From Pontibacter akesuensis (GTDB lineage Bacteria; Bacteroidota; Bacteroidia; Cytophagales; Hymenobacteraceae), in assembly GCF_001611675.1 (NCBI RefSeq), contig NZ_CP014766.1, positions 3,844,001 to 3,908,000 of the forward strand: a stretch of DNA of 64,000 nt, given 5' to 3'. The notes beneath the pieces were generated by a model. The model was given only the letters and a program-made list of their open reading frames with translations. It made no database searches and was not told the DNA's origin. Each line of letters opens with the position of its first letter. The first letter of the stretch is position 1. This document shows, one piece after another, positions 53,957-62,771 of this stretch. A program made the position numbers and the translations under genes.

Positions 53957-55378
53957 TTAGTTAGCTTTAAATACTTTTCCGCCTTTTATTACAGTCTTTT
54001 CAGAGAGGAAATTTTTGTAGTTATCAAATGGGCTTTGTTCAAAAATGAGTAAATCCGCTTTTTTACCTGTTTCTATTGATCCGTATTTGCTCTCTATTTT
54101 CATTGCTTCTGCACCGTTCCATGTCGCAATCTGTAAAATGTCTTCAACTGGAATACCAGCTTCAGAAAGCAACAACAGTTCGGAAAGGAGCGCTTCCCCT
54201 CCTCTTCTACTATCCGTTCCAATCCTTATTTTAATTCCTTTATCAAAAGCTTGCTTCAACGTTCTCATCAAAACACCGAAGGCTTTTTTTAGCTTCAGTT
54301 TATGTTTTTCTGAATAGTTTGGCAAACTGAGATTCTGTTGACTATCCTTCCCGAATGAGGTGAAAAAGTATGTTTCTTCAGCTACTGCCCCCATTTGATG
54401 AATGGTAGTGCTTAGCGTTGCATTGTTCTTAGCCATTTCGTCCAGCAACTCATTCATTCTTGATTTATACCCTGGGTTTTCCTCGATATATTCGAAGGAT
54501 AATATCATGACGGCTACCCATTCATCAATGGTCTCAATATCTACTAAATCGTATTTATCATTAAGCAAATTCCAATGATTATCGAAATCTATGACATTTG
54601 AAGGCAAGGAGAGCATGTGTTCAAAATTGCTGACTCCTGACTCCATTGCATCAAACATAGATACTCCACCTCTGTCAACATGCCCGCTTATCGTTAATTT
54701 TTGATTCTTCGCTTCTTCAACAGCGGCACTGAATTCGGGCTCATCCAGGAATGAATACAGTTTTATATGTTTTATCCCCATCTTCGCATATTCCTTGACT
54801 TTTTTGCGGGCGGCTTCCGGGCTGGCTATTTCTGCATGAGTAAACGCCAATGGTCTATCCAAAGCAGAAATCAACGCTCCTCCCGAAATATATAGATTGG
54901 GGAAATCGGGCAAAGGATTTTTTTGCCACTCAATGGAGGCGCTTATCCATTTTTCTGTTTGGCCCATTTCTACGATGGTAGTTGTACCGTATTTAAGATA
55001 AGCTTCACTCAATCTTTGGCGGTGAGAATCATCAAGCGAATCAGGAGCATGTTCGGCATCTCCAAAAGTATGATATAGGTGTGTATGCGTATCTATAAAA
55101 CCAGGGACAACTAATCGTCCTTTACCTTCAATAGTGTTCAAGGCTCTAACATCCTTTGAGTTATCTACAATCGCAGCAATTGTATCCGCATTGATCAGGA
55201 TTGTTTTATTTTCCAGCACATTCTTATTCTTGCTGTCAAACAGGTTGATGTTTACGATTGCAAGCTCATATGCTGGTTGAGGACTACGTTCAGCTACTTT
55301 AGTTTGCCGGGTGCAGCTGCCCATACAAAGCTGCACTACTATAGAGATTCCGATTAATTGCCAAACTTTATTGGTCAT
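53957..55378 (-). CDS. Amidohydrolase-family lipoprotein
   Basis: A 473-residue protein with a lipobox (VVQLCMGSC) and an imidazolonepropionase-like amidohydrolase domain: VPGFIDTHTHLYH (metal HxH), KHIKLYSF (carboxylated lysine position), SGHVDRGG and IGTDSRRGGEALL. Acts at the periplasm or outer surface on an unknown cyclic amide. Same strand as the M56 gene, 103 bases downstream. Confidence 0.87.
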   Translation of the reverse strand: MTNKVWQLIGISIVVQLCMGSCTRQTKVAERSPQPAYELAIVNINLFDSKNKNVLENKTILINADTIAAIVDNSKDVRALNTIEGKGRLVVPGFIDTHTHLYHTFGDAEHAPDSLDDSHRQRLSEAYLKYGTTTIVEMGQTEKWISASIEWQKNPLPDFPNLYISGGALISALDRPLAFTHAEIASPEAARKKVKEYAKMGIKHIKLYSFLDEPEFSAAVEEAKNQKLTISGHVDRGGVSMFDAMESGVSNFEHMLSLPSNVIDFDNHWNLLNDKYDLVDIETIDEWVAVMILSFEYIEENPGYKSRMNELLDEMAKNNATLSTTIHQMGAVAEETYFFTSFGKDSQQNLSLPNYSEKHKLKLKKAFGVLMRTLKQAFDKGIKIRIGTDSRRGGEALLSELLLLSEAGIPVEDILQIATWNGAEAMKIESKYGSIETGKKADLLIFEQSPFDNYKNFLSEKTVIKGGKVFKAN

Positions 55379-55481
55379 GATTACTGTTGGAGCTATCCTA
55401 TTTGCAGTTTATTGATTCTGTTCTTGAGAGATGAAAGCTGATGGAGAGAAATAAAACCAACAAAGTGGCCTATAACTATTT

Positions 55482-57863
55482 TCATCTGAGCAGTTGTATC
55501 ATCTCCTGGCTTTCTGCTTCACTGGCGATACTTCTGGCAGACTTTCCTTCTTTGGTTTCAGCGTTTATTTCGGACCCTTTTGAGATGAGCAGCTTGACGA
55601 GCGGCAGGTTCTTTTTTTCTACGGCTTCCATCAAGGGTGTCCAACCGGTGGCTTCATAGAGCAGTTTCCCGGGTGCGGTTTTCATATCTTTGTAATCCCC
55701 TTTTACAGCATACACTGTTTTGGCAACCCGCACATTTGCATTTGCGCCGGCATCGAGAAGTACTTTGGCAGCCTCCACATATTCTTCTTCCACGGCCAGC
55801 ATCAGCGGGGTCCAGTTGCCCATTGTCACTCTGGTGCCCAATTCATTGTTCCAGTTATACCACTCTGCCGTGACTGGTGACTCTATGTTTGAGCCTGCCT
55901 TTAGCAACTGATTCATGACGGTTGTGTGTCCCTCGCCAGCAGCAAAATGAAGAGCGGTCCATCCTTCCCTGTTCGCCTTGTTGGGCTTGGCCCCTTTGGT
56001 CAGTAAGAAATCCACCACCTGCGTATGCCCTTCCCGTGCAGCAGCCGATAAAGCTGTGGCGCCCTGTTCTGAAGCTGCTTCAACCTCTGCTCCGGCTTCC
56101 AGCAGGGTCTTCACGGCATTCAGTTGTCCTTCGCCAGCGGCAGCCAGCAAAGGCATCCGGGCACCATTCGATGGGTAATTGATTTTCGCGCCACGGTCTA
56201 TAAGGAGTTTTATGAATTTCGAGCGGCCCTCTTCCGCGGCAAAGCCTAAGGGCGTCCAACCTCCCTTGCTGATACCATTGATGTCTGCGCCCTGGCTTAT
56301 AAAATACTCGAACATTTCTTCCTTGTCTTCATCTATTGCCGTGATGAGGAATTCCACCTTCTCCTCACTGGTAAGCTTTGGGCTTAGAGGCATCAGGAAG
56401 CGAACGACGTTTGCATGTCCTTCCCTGGCTGCTAAAGAAAGTGCTGTGTTATCATCTGCTTTTGCATTCACAAACGCTCCTCTTTCCAGGAGTACTTTTA
56501 CTACTTCCAGGTGGCCTTCTGCCGCAGCAGCCAGTAGGGGAGTACGTCGTTCACTTGTTGCCAGCTCCACTTTTGCTCCTTTATCCAGCAACCGGTTTAC
56601 ATAGATAAGCCGGCCTTCTGCTGCTGCAAAGCCAAGCGGCGTCCATCCTTCACTGCTTGTTCCATTGATATTTACCCCCTGCCTGAGCAGGTAAGAAAAC
56701 AGTTGCTCATCTTCGTCATCAATGGCCTTGATGAACAGATCTACTTTTTCTTTTTCATCATTGCCCTGACTTGCCAGCACAATGGCTGAAATGGAATGAG
56801 GCGCAGGAGACGAATTGACGCCGGCAGCTGCCAGGAAACTTAGCCCGCCCATGAGTACCAGGGCCGTTACAAAGCCTTCGCGAAAGCGGTTGGCCGTTGG
56901 GAACGATTTGTTTACTAATCGTAAAATGCGCCCGCTAAAAGAAGAGGGGGTTCCGGTAAAAGAAAGGACTGTTTTCATAGTTTTGAATTTTTGTTCCTGA
57001 AGATGAATTAAAGTGCTTGCATAGCTTTCCTGCTGGCCGGTTAACCCGACTACTAAATCGTCGCAGCAATTTTCCCGCTCCTCATCCAGCAGCCTGGACA
57101 TCCAATAAGTAGCCGGGTGGTAGAAAAGCAGAATGGTGGTCAGCGACTGTATGACATTGAAGAAGTAATCGTTGCGCTTGATGTGGGCGAGCTCGTGGAG
57201 CAGGATGGCTTCCACCTCCGCCTGGCCCAGCCTGGTGGCCAGACCGATGGGGAAAAGCACCACAGGCTTCAGCCAGCCGATGGTCATGGGGGAGGAGATG
57301 CGCCATGACTCCAGGTACTTTACTTTTTCAGAAATCTTTAATTGCTTTTCCAGTTTGGTAATCATGTCTTTCCATTTGGCTGGAAAGGGCGCAACGCCAT
57401 GGCTTTTTAGTCGCTGCACGTAAACCAGCTGGCCCAGGTAGCGCAGGAGCAGGACAACGATGCCCATCAGCCAAATCGTCACCAGCAAGGGCAAGTGCCG
57501 CTCGAAATAGAGGACAAACCTGTTCCGTATGTCCTTTACTATGTTCTTCTCTGAAACCTGTATTTCATTCCTCACAGATGATGGAGCCGCTATGTTGGGT
57601 GCGGCATACGTTTTATCCAAAGCAGCAACCTGTACCTGTGGTGCTACAGGCTCATACTCGCGGATGATGTTCAGGGGAATAGTTGCGGCAAACAAGGCCA
57701 TAAAAAGGGCTACAATGAGGTACCTGGTCTGGGAGCTGAACCTGCGCAGGAATACCAGCAGGATACCTAATACAACGGCCAGAAAGGTGCCTTGCCAGAG
57801 GCTGTGCAGCAGAGACCAGCCAATGGCCTCTACCAGTTGCAAGGAGAAGAAAGCATCAATCAT
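55482..57863 (-). CDS. M56 (BlaR1-like) metallopeptidase with ankyrin-repeat tail
   Basis: A 793-residue protein. The N-terminal part has helices near 10-40, 48-66 and 125-148 and HELAHIKRND (zinc HExxH at 223-227), the BlaR1/M56 core. A helix at 334-353 is followed by about 430 residues of ankyrin repeats (such as GWTPLGFAAAEGRLIYVNRLLDKGAKV). Usual partners have TonB or beta-lactamase sensor tails, so this tail is unusual. Its start overlaps the BlaI gene by 8 bases. Confidence 0.9.
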   Translation of the reverse strand: MIDAFFSLQLVEAIGWSLLHSLWQGTFLAVVLGILLVFLRRFSSQTRYLIVALFMALFAATIPLNIIREYEPVAPQVQVAALDKTYAAPNIAAPSSVRNEIQVSEKNIVKDIRNRFVLYFERHLPLLVTIWLMGIVVLLLRYLGQLVYVQRLKSHGVAPFPAKWKDMITKLEKQLKISEKVKYLESWRISSPMTIGWLKPVVLFPIGLATRLGQAEVEAILLHELAHIKRNDYFFNVIQSLTTILLFYHPATYWMSRLLDEERENCCDDLVVGLTGQQESYASTLIHLQEQKFKTMKTVLSFTGTPSSFSGRILRLVNKSFPTANRFREGFVTALVLMGGLSFLAAAGVNSSPAPHSISAIVLASQGNDEKEKVDLFIKAIDDEDEQLFSYLLRQGVNINGTSSEGWTPLGFAAAEGRLIYVNRLLDKGAKVELATSERRTPLLAAAAEGHLEVVKVLLERGAFVNAKADDNTALSLAAREGHANVVRFLMPLSPKLTSEEKVEFLITAIDEDKEEMFEYFISQGADINGISKGGWTPLGFAAEEGRSKFIKLLIDRGAKINYPSNGARMPLLAAAGEGQLNAVKTLLEAGAEVEAASEQGATALSAAAREGHTQVVDFLLTKGAKPNKANREGWTALHFAAGEGHTTVMNQLLKAGSNIESPVTAEWYNWNNELGTRVTMGNWTPLMLAVEEEYVEAAKVLLDAGANANVRVAKTVYAVKGDYKDMKTAPGKLLYEATGWTPLMEAVEKKNLPLVKLLISKGSEINAETKEGKSARSIASEAESQEMIQLLR

Positions 57864-58263
57864 GGTCTTTTTGGTTTTTATTTTCCTTTTGGGCGATCAC
57901 CTTTTTCAGCTGTTCCAGCTCTTCGGGGCTGGCTTCATAGTTGCCGAGGGCCTTCATGACCAGGCGCAGAGCGGACCCACCAAATGCCCGCTGCAGGAAA
58001 GTGTCCAGTAATGCCGTCTGGGTAGCTTCCTGCGCGACGGCTGCTTCGTAAATATGATTCTGGCCCTCTATCTCTCGCTGCACAAACCCACGTGCATGCA
58101 TTACCTGCATTGTTTTTAAAGTGGTGGTATAGCGGATATCCTTTTCCTGCGCCAACAAATCATGGACCTTCCGGACAGTGGAAGGCCCTCTTTGCCACAG
58201 AATTTGAAGGATAGCCAACTCAGAACTGGTCGGCTGCTGGTTCATGTTTTTATCAGTACTCAT
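57856..58263 (-). CDS. BlaI/MecI-family repressor
   Basis: A 135-residue winged-helix repressor: TSSELAILQILWQRGPSTVRKVHDLL, then TTLKTMQVMHARGFV and the C-terminal LRLVMKALGNYEASPEELEQLKKV. BlaI dimers bind TACGAnnnnTCGTA-like sites and are inactivated through an M56 protease, here the next gene. I start at 58263; an inner ATG at 58245 is also possible. Three operators lie upstream. Confidence 0.9.
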   Translation of the reverse strand: MSTDKNMNQQPTSSELAILQILWQRGPSTVRKVHDLLAQEKDIRYTTTLKTMQVMHARGFVQREIEGQNHIYEAAVAQEATQTALLDTFLQRAFGGSALRLVMKALGNYEASPEELEQLKKVIAQKENKNQKDHD

Positions 58264-58268
58264 TAGGG

Positions 58269-58286
58269 CTACGATTAGACTCGTAG
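58269..58286. promoter_or_regulatory. BlaI operator 1
   Basis: CTACGA and TCGTAG are inverted arms around TTAGAC, just before the BlaI start. Matches the BlaI half-site TACGA. Confidence 0.7.
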
Positions 58287-58292
58287 CAAGTG

Positions 58293-58308
58293 TACGATTA
58301 AAATCGTA
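58293..58308. promoter_or_regulatory. BlaI operator 2
   Basis: TACGAT-TAAA-ATCGTA, inverted arms with a 4-base spacer. Confidence 0.78.
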
Positions 58309-58320
58309 ACGAAGCAAATA

Positions 58321-58346
58321 TTAGATACGATTTTTATCGTATCTAA
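58321..58346. promoter_or_regulatory. BlaI operator 3
   Basis: TTAGATACGAT-TTTT-ATCGTATCTAA, 11-base perfect arms, the strongest of the three. Lies about 60 bases before the BlaI gene, where the promoter should be. Confidence 0.82.
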
Positions 58347-58689
58347 TTTAGATGTTTGTAACTACGACAATGCTTTGCCAGGAATTGACATGAAGTTATA
58401 CACTACCTTTTCCCATAAAACGGTCATTTAGAGGAAGAGGCTTCCTGAACGGACTAACAAGCTGTAATCGACACCTGTACTACCTTAAGGTCATTATCAA
58501 GAACGGAAGCGTGTGAGAAAGATGTGGTGGAGAGTATAATCTGCCTGACACCAGGCTCAACCACCTTTGCGCCTGGTGGCCAACACAGCATGTACACGCG
58601 TTTCCGCTATTCGCTCTTCCCAAACCCTAATACTTGCAAAATGCATGCTTTTTGGCTACTATTGGGAGACAACAGCAGCCTAAGCAGCC
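58347..58689 (+). other. Intergenic region between BlaI and the XRE-DUF4870 gene
   Basis: About 340 bases between divergent genes. Apart from the BlaI operators at its left edge I see no supported element. Confidence 0.4.
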
Positions 58690-59253
58690 ATGAAAAGCAC
58701 CATTGCCCAAAACCTTCTCCGGTGCAGAAAGAAAAAGGGCCTTACTCAGGAGCAGCTTTCTGAGTATTCTGGTGTGACCGTAAGAACTATCCAGCGTATT
58801 GAGAATGCCAAAGTTGAGCCTCACCTACAAACGCTTTCGCTGTTAGCCCAGTGTTTGGAAGTTAAGGTGGAGGAACTGTCGTATGCTGGGTCTGCTGATG
58901 AAACAGCCCCCAGTGAAACCGCCCTAAGAAAATGGCTCTCACTGTTTCACCTGTTGCCTTTAGTTGGTGTGATCTTACCTTTTGCCAACCTGATACTGCC
59001 GTTTATACTTTGGGCTTACAAGCGGGACGAGCATCCGCTATTTGATGAGCATGGTAGAGCTGTGGTTAACTTTCAGCTTACGGTAACATTGGCTTCCATG
59101 CTGGGCATCGTGCTGCTGGTGCTGCTCTTCCCGATTGGCCTGCTGCTTCTCATACTTACAGCCGCCTACGCACTTACTCTTAGCTTCTGGAACGCCAAAA
59201 AAATCATTAAAAACCAAGGCTATAACTACCCTTTGTCCATCAGGTTTCTCTAA
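58690..59253 (+). CDS. XRE-family HTH fused to a DUF4870 membrane domain
   Basis: A 187-residue protein. Residues 8-62 are an XRE helix-turn-helix (LTQEQLSEYSGVTVRTIQRIENAK), a short linker follows, and residues about 80-187 have three membrane helices with DEHPLFDEHGRAVVNFQLT, the DUF4870 (Tic20-like) mark. It is a membrane-tethered DNA-binding protein; the signal it senses is unknown. Single gene. Confidence 0.85.
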   Translation: MKSTIAQNLLRCRKKKGLTQEQLSEYSGVTVRTIQRIENAKVEPHLQTLSLLAQCLEVKVEELSYAGSADETAPSETALRKWLSLFHLLPLVGVILPFANLILPFILWAYKRDEHPLFDEHGRAVVNFQLTVTLASMLGIVLLVLLFPIGLLLLILTAAYALTLSFWNAKKIIKNQGYNYPLSIRFL

Positions 59254-59440
59254 ATCCTTCGGTAAGCAACAGCACCTGCCCTTTAAAGAAAGGAAGCAGA
59301 CAAAACACTAAAAAGCGCCTCTAAAACATACTTCAGGCCTAGGTGTCACCTACGCGTCGGGTAGGTGTCGGTAGAGCGTATACCTGTAAAGTATAGCTTT
59401 GGAACTTTCACATTGTTGAACATTCAAAGCAAAATACAGC

Positions 59441-60679
59441 ATGTTAAAACCCACCACACTTATACTTGCCCTAGCACTTCTTCTCAACAATATTTCGCTT
59501 GGTCAAAGCAGGTATATCCACAGAATAAACGGCAGCAAAATAACCGCAAGCGAGCTAGACAAAACCATTATCCATCTGATGGACACCGCCAAAGTCACCG
59601 GGGTGGCCATCACTATCTTCAACAAAAACAGGGTCGTTTACCAGAAGGCTTTTGGCTATGGTAACGCAGCCACTAAAACTCCCTTAAGCGCAAATACAAT
59701 TTTTTACGGCGCCTCCCTTAGCAAAGCTGTTTTCTCGGTGCTGGTGATGCAACTGGTGGAGGAAGGAGTGATTGACCTCGACACCCCGCTACAAAGCTAC
59801 CTGGAAAAGCCTCTCTCGGAGTACGGGTACACAAAAAAGAATACTAAAAGCTGGAATGGGTATATCGACCTGAAAGGCGATAGACGCTATGAAAAAATCA
59901 CGGCACGCATGTGCCTGACCCATACCACTGGCTTTCCGAATTGGCGCTTCTTAACCAGCTCTGGGTATAAGAAGGATGGCAAGTTATACTTTGAGTTTGA
60001 TCCAGGTGTCCGTTATAGCTATTCTGGAGAAGGGTTTGCTCTACTTCAATTCGTGATAGAGCAGGTAACGGGAAAGGGGCTAGAGGAGCTCGCGCAGGAA
60101 CGCATATTCGTTCCACTAGGCATGAGCAGGACCAGCTATATCTATGTATGGCAGCCAGGGCAGGAAAGCCAGTATGTCTATGGGCATGACAGCAAACAGA
60201 ACGCAATTCCAAAAGACGAGGTAGATGATGCCGGGGCAGCAGGCAGTATGGGCACCACGCTGGCAGACTACTCCAAATTTTTAGCAGCTGTGCTGAACCA
60301 ACAACTGCTGCTGCAGGACTCGTATAAGGAGCTGTTTAAACAACATGTTACCATTAGAAGCAAGCAACAGTTCGGCCCTAACGCATTGGTTGAGACTAAT
60401 GAAAATGAGGACATAGGTTTGGGCTACGGACTAGGATGGGGCGTATTTGACACACCCTATGGTAAGGGTGCTTTCAAAGAGGGAGGATCAGAAGGCTACC
60501 AACACTATTCTATTATTTTTCCAGAGACCGACACTGGTGTCCTGATCATGACGAACAGCGATAACGGCGACAGCATATTAAAGGAACTACTGGAAAGAAC
60601 CATAGGCGACACCTACACTCCTTGGCAGTGGGAAAGCTATATTCCGTACGATTTTGAACATGAAAGCGTAAGCAGGTAG
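59441..60679 (+). CDS. Secreted serine hydrolase, class C beta-lactamase/PBP4-like
   Basis: A 412-residue protein with a signal peptide (LKPTTLILALALLLNNISLGQ). GASLSKAVFS carries the SxxK catalytic pair, and YSYSGEGF is the YxN-like second element (YSG here). It resembles beta-lactamase-family esterases/peptidases rather than a proven beta-lactamase. Confidence 0.87.
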   Translation: MLKPTTLILALALLLNNISLGQSRYIHRINGSKITASELDKTIIHLMDTAKVTGVAITIFNKNRVVYQKAFGYGNAATKTPLSANTIFYGASLSKAVFSVLVMQLVEEGVIDLDTPLQSYLEKPLSEYGYTKKNTKSWNGYIDLKGDRRYEKITARMCLTHTTGFPNWRFLTSSGYKKDGKLYFEFDPGVRYSYSGEGFALLQFVIEQVTGKGLEELAQERIFVPLGMSRTSYIYVWQPGQESQYVYGHDSKQNAIPKDEVDDAGAAGSMGTTLADYSKFLAAVLNQQLLLQDSYKELFKQHVTIRSKQQFGPNALVETNENEDIGLGYGLGWGVFDTPYGKGAFKEGGSEGYQHYSIIFPETDTGVLIMTNSDNGDSILKELLERTIGDTYTPWQWESYIPYDFEHESVSR

Positions 60680-60860
60680 CATGTAGATGCCTATCAGGTG
60701 AAGGACTGGCAAGTGGTGCCGCTGTCTGCTGACTAAGTCACTTTAAAATACTGCGGTGAAACATGCTACCCTTTAGTTGGGAATCCCACCCGCAAGCCAT
60801 ATGCACTTCTGGTGGATAGTAAAGCTATCCTTGAGCGAAAGGGATAGGTTAGCGAACCAA

Positions 60861-60893
60861 AAAAGCCGCTCCATTTAAAGTGGAGCGGCTTTT
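60861..60893. terminator. Bidirectional terminator hairpin next to tRNA-Glu
   Basis: AAAAGCCGCTCCA and TGGAGCGGCTTTT form a 13-bp perfect stem with T runs on both strands. It ends the tRNA transcript ten bases after its 3' end. Confidence 0.85.
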
Positions 60894-60902
60894 TTACTGT
60901 AG

Positions 60903-60974
60903 TAGCCCGTAGGGGAATCGAACCCCTGTTACTAGAATGAAAATCTAGCGTCCTAACCCCTAGACGAACGGGCC
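60903..60974 (-). tRNA. tRNA-Glu (anticodon TTC)
   Basis: On the minus strand: acceptor GGCCCGT/ACGGGCT (with G1:U72), D arm TCGTCTAGGGGTTAGGACG, anticodon stem CTAGA/TCTAG with TTC in the loop, and T arm AGGGGTTCGATTCCCCT. CCA is not encoded. The discriminator base is A. Confidence 0.95.
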
Positions 60975-60993
60975 GTTCTGTCTGATTGTGGTG

Positions 60994-61024
60994 CAAATAT
61001 AGAGGGCACATTTTACTTGTGCAA
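60994..61024 (-). promoter_or_regulatory. Bacteroidota promoter of tRNA-Glu
   Basis: On the minus strand a TTG box (61022-61024) is followed after 20 bases by TATATTTG (60994-61001), the TAnnTTTG -7 box. Transcription should start close to the tRNA 5' end. Confidence 0.72.
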
Positions 61025-61180
61025 GTGCCCTGCTTTAAACTTTGCAAGGGTACAGGCATGTGGTTGATTATCAAATCTAAAAAAAGTGTCAATCCGGCAT
61101 CTCGACTTAATCCTAACCAATACGTGCTTCTTGCGTTAAATTAAACCAATCGTTTTACAAGTATAAATTAACACTACTAC

Positions 61181-61456
61181 ATGGCAAAAACGCTGCAATA
61201 CGAAGGTATAAAACCGGAGGCCTTCGACCAGATGAAGAGCAAGTTAAAGTCTTTTGGGCTGGACCTACGGGAGAACAGCGGTGGCTTCAGTGAAAAAGGC
61301 GTTTCGGGCAAGTACAACTACAGCCCCGAAAACGAAAGCCTGGTGCTGGACGAGCTTAGTGTGGGTTTTCCCGCAAGTATGATGTTAAGTCTTGATTCGC
61401 TGCAGCAACGCATGACGGAAATCGTAGTGCAGTACGGTGGCAGACCTAAACAGTAA
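61181..61456 (+). CDS. Small soluble protein of unknown function
   Basis: A 91-residue protein (MAKTLQYEGIKPEAFDQMKSKL) with no signal peptide. Motifs such as VSGKYNYSPENESLVLDELSVGFP suggest a small alpha/beta fold. It is 35 bases before the next small gene. I do not recognise a family. Confidence 0.68.
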   Translation: MAKTLQYEGIKPEAFDQMKSKLKSFGLDLRENSGGFSEKGVSGKYNYSPENESLVLDELSVGFPASMMLSLDSLQQRMTEIVVQYGGRPKQ

Positions 61457-61491
61457 GAACTATCACAATTAATTATTTAGCACATATAACT

Positions 61492-61827
61492 ATGGAAAAT
61501 AATAATAACCAGAACAACGAAAATCAGAATAAAGGAAATCAGGGCAAAGGCGACCAGCAGAAGCAAGGCAGCGGAAGCGGAAGCGGTGTTTTGTCTATGT
61601 TACAGCCGCATGATATGTCGCGCACGGTGGAATCTGCCATGCACGTATTCCAGGGACGTTCTGATAAATTGCCTGATTTGATGCAGGATATGGGGCACAT
61701 CATACTAAAAGCCTCCCGTAAACTTACAACCACACAGCTGATCCTGGCGGCAGGAGCGCTTACAATAGGCGCCATACTTGCCTCGCGCTACAGCCCGCAG
61801 GTAGATGATTACGAAGAGGCCGCCTAG
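61492..61827 (+). CDS. Small protein with Asn/Gln/Gly-rich N-terminus and a membrane helix
   Basis: A 111-residue protein whose first 32 residues are low-complexity (N, Q, K, G, S). A hydrophobic helix near residues 78-98 (TQLILAAGALTIGAILA) follows a HDMSRTVESAMHVFQGRSD region. Function unknown. A terminator follows. Confidence 0.68.
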   Translation: MENNNNQNNENQNKGNQGKGDQQKQGSGSGSGVLSMLQPHDMSRTVESAMHVFQGRSDKLPDLMQDMGHIILKASRKLTTTQLILAAGALTIGAILASRYSPQVDDYEEAA

Positions 61828-61842
61828 TAGTATGAGAAGCAT

Positions 61843-61878
61843 AAAAAAAGCCCTCTCCCATTGGAGAGGGCTTTTTTT
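61843..61878. terminator. Rho-independent terminator
   Basis: AAAAAAAGCCCTCTCC and GGAGAGGGCTTTTTTT form a 16-base perfect stem with a T run on both strands; it ends the two small genes. Confidence 0.88.
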
Positions 61879-61968
61879 ATGCAAAATGAACTTGTGGCAC
61901 AAGGTTTGACAAACGCTACTATATACAAATTACCTATACTTGTGTTAAGATAAAACCAACCTAAAATT

Positions 61969-62682
61969 ATGAAAAACAGAAATCGAATTTTGCTCCTTGT
62001 AACCTTTGTGCTAACGGCTTTTACAGCAAATGCACAGCAAAGCGCGGTGCTGCCACCACTGGTAAGCGTTAACGGCACAGGGGAGGTGCGGGTGCAGCCC
62101 AACGAAGTGGTGGTAAACCTGGGCGTGGAGTCAAGGGAGAAAACCCTTGATGCTGCCCGTAAGGAAACAGACAAGAAAGCGGCAGCGATTATCAGCTACC
62201 TCAAAAAGCAGGGGGTGGACGCAAAAGACATGCAAACCTCTTTTGTTACCCTAAACCCCGTGTACAACAGCGGGGAGTTTGGCCGTACAAGTCCTGATTT
62301 TTATGTGGCCCAAAAGAACATGACGGTGGTGATTAAGAAGCTCAACCGCTTTGATGAACTCCTGTCGGGGCTGTATGGAGTGGGGGCAAACCATGTACAC
62401 GGGGTGCAGTTCCAGGTGTCCGACGTGGAGAAGTATAAGGCAGAGGCACGGAAGAAGGCAGTGGCCAACGCCAAACAAAAAGCTTCCACCCTCACCTCAG
62501 AACTCGGTGCCAAAATCGGCCGCGTCTATGCCATCAGTGAGAGCGAAGGGTACCGGGGCCCACAGCCCATGTATAAAGTAGCCTTGCAGGAAGTAGCTAT
62601 GGATGGTGCAGGGGGACCTTCGATAGCCGGTGGTGAAGTTGTTATCTCTGCTAACGTCGATGTAAGTTTCGTGATTGAGTAG
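61969..62682 (+). CDS. SIMPL (DUF541) domain protein
   Basis: A 237-residue protein with a signal peptide (ILLLVTFVLTAFTANAQQ). The SIMPL/DUF541 pattern includes VSVNGTGEVRVQPNEVVVNLGVE and DARKETDKKAAAIISYLKKQGV (shortened), and the C-terminal KASTLTSELGAKIG. Periplasmic; oligomeric in some members; role unclear. Confidence 0.88.
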   Translation: MKNRNRILLLVTFVLTAFTANAQQSAVLPPLVSVNGTGEVRVQPNEVVVNLGVESREKTLDAARKETDKKAAAIISYLKKQGVDAKDMQTSFVTLNPVYNSGEFGRTSPDFYVAQKNMTVVIKKLNRFDELLSGLYGVGANHVHGVQFQVSDVEKYKAEARKKAVANAKQKASTLTSELGAKIGRVYAISESEGYRGPQPMYKVALQEVAMDGAGGPSIAGGEVVISANVDVSFVIE

Positions 62683-62711
62683 CCTTATATATTGATTCAC
62701 AGTCTAAGAAT

Positions 62712-62753
62712 GCGAAAGCGGCACCAACTTTTCCAGGTTGGTGCCGCTTTCGC
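62712..62753 (+). terminator. Strong terminator-like hairpin
   Basis: GCGAAAGCGGCACCAAC and its reverse complement GTTGGTGCCGCTTTCGC form a 17-bp perfect stem with an 8-base loop, between the convergent SIMPL and HNH-like genes. Confidence 0.82.
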
Positions 62754-62771
62754 GTTATACTTAACCCGGCC

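Larger units (their letters stand above)
60680..61180 (+). other. Intergenic region containing tRNA-Glu
   Basis: Holds the hairpin at 60861-60893, tRNA-Glu (60903-60974) and its promoter. Nothing else is supported. Confidence 0.5.

Noticed and set aside
59340-59370. Palindromic word GTAGGTGTCACCTAC-like before the serine hydrolase
   Set aside because: AGGTGTCACCT is short and I cannot link it to a regulator; left out as chance.
59441-60679. Calling the serine hydrolase an antibiotic-resistance beta-lactamase
   Set aside because: SxxK alone is shared by many esterases and peptidases, and the YxN motif is altered.
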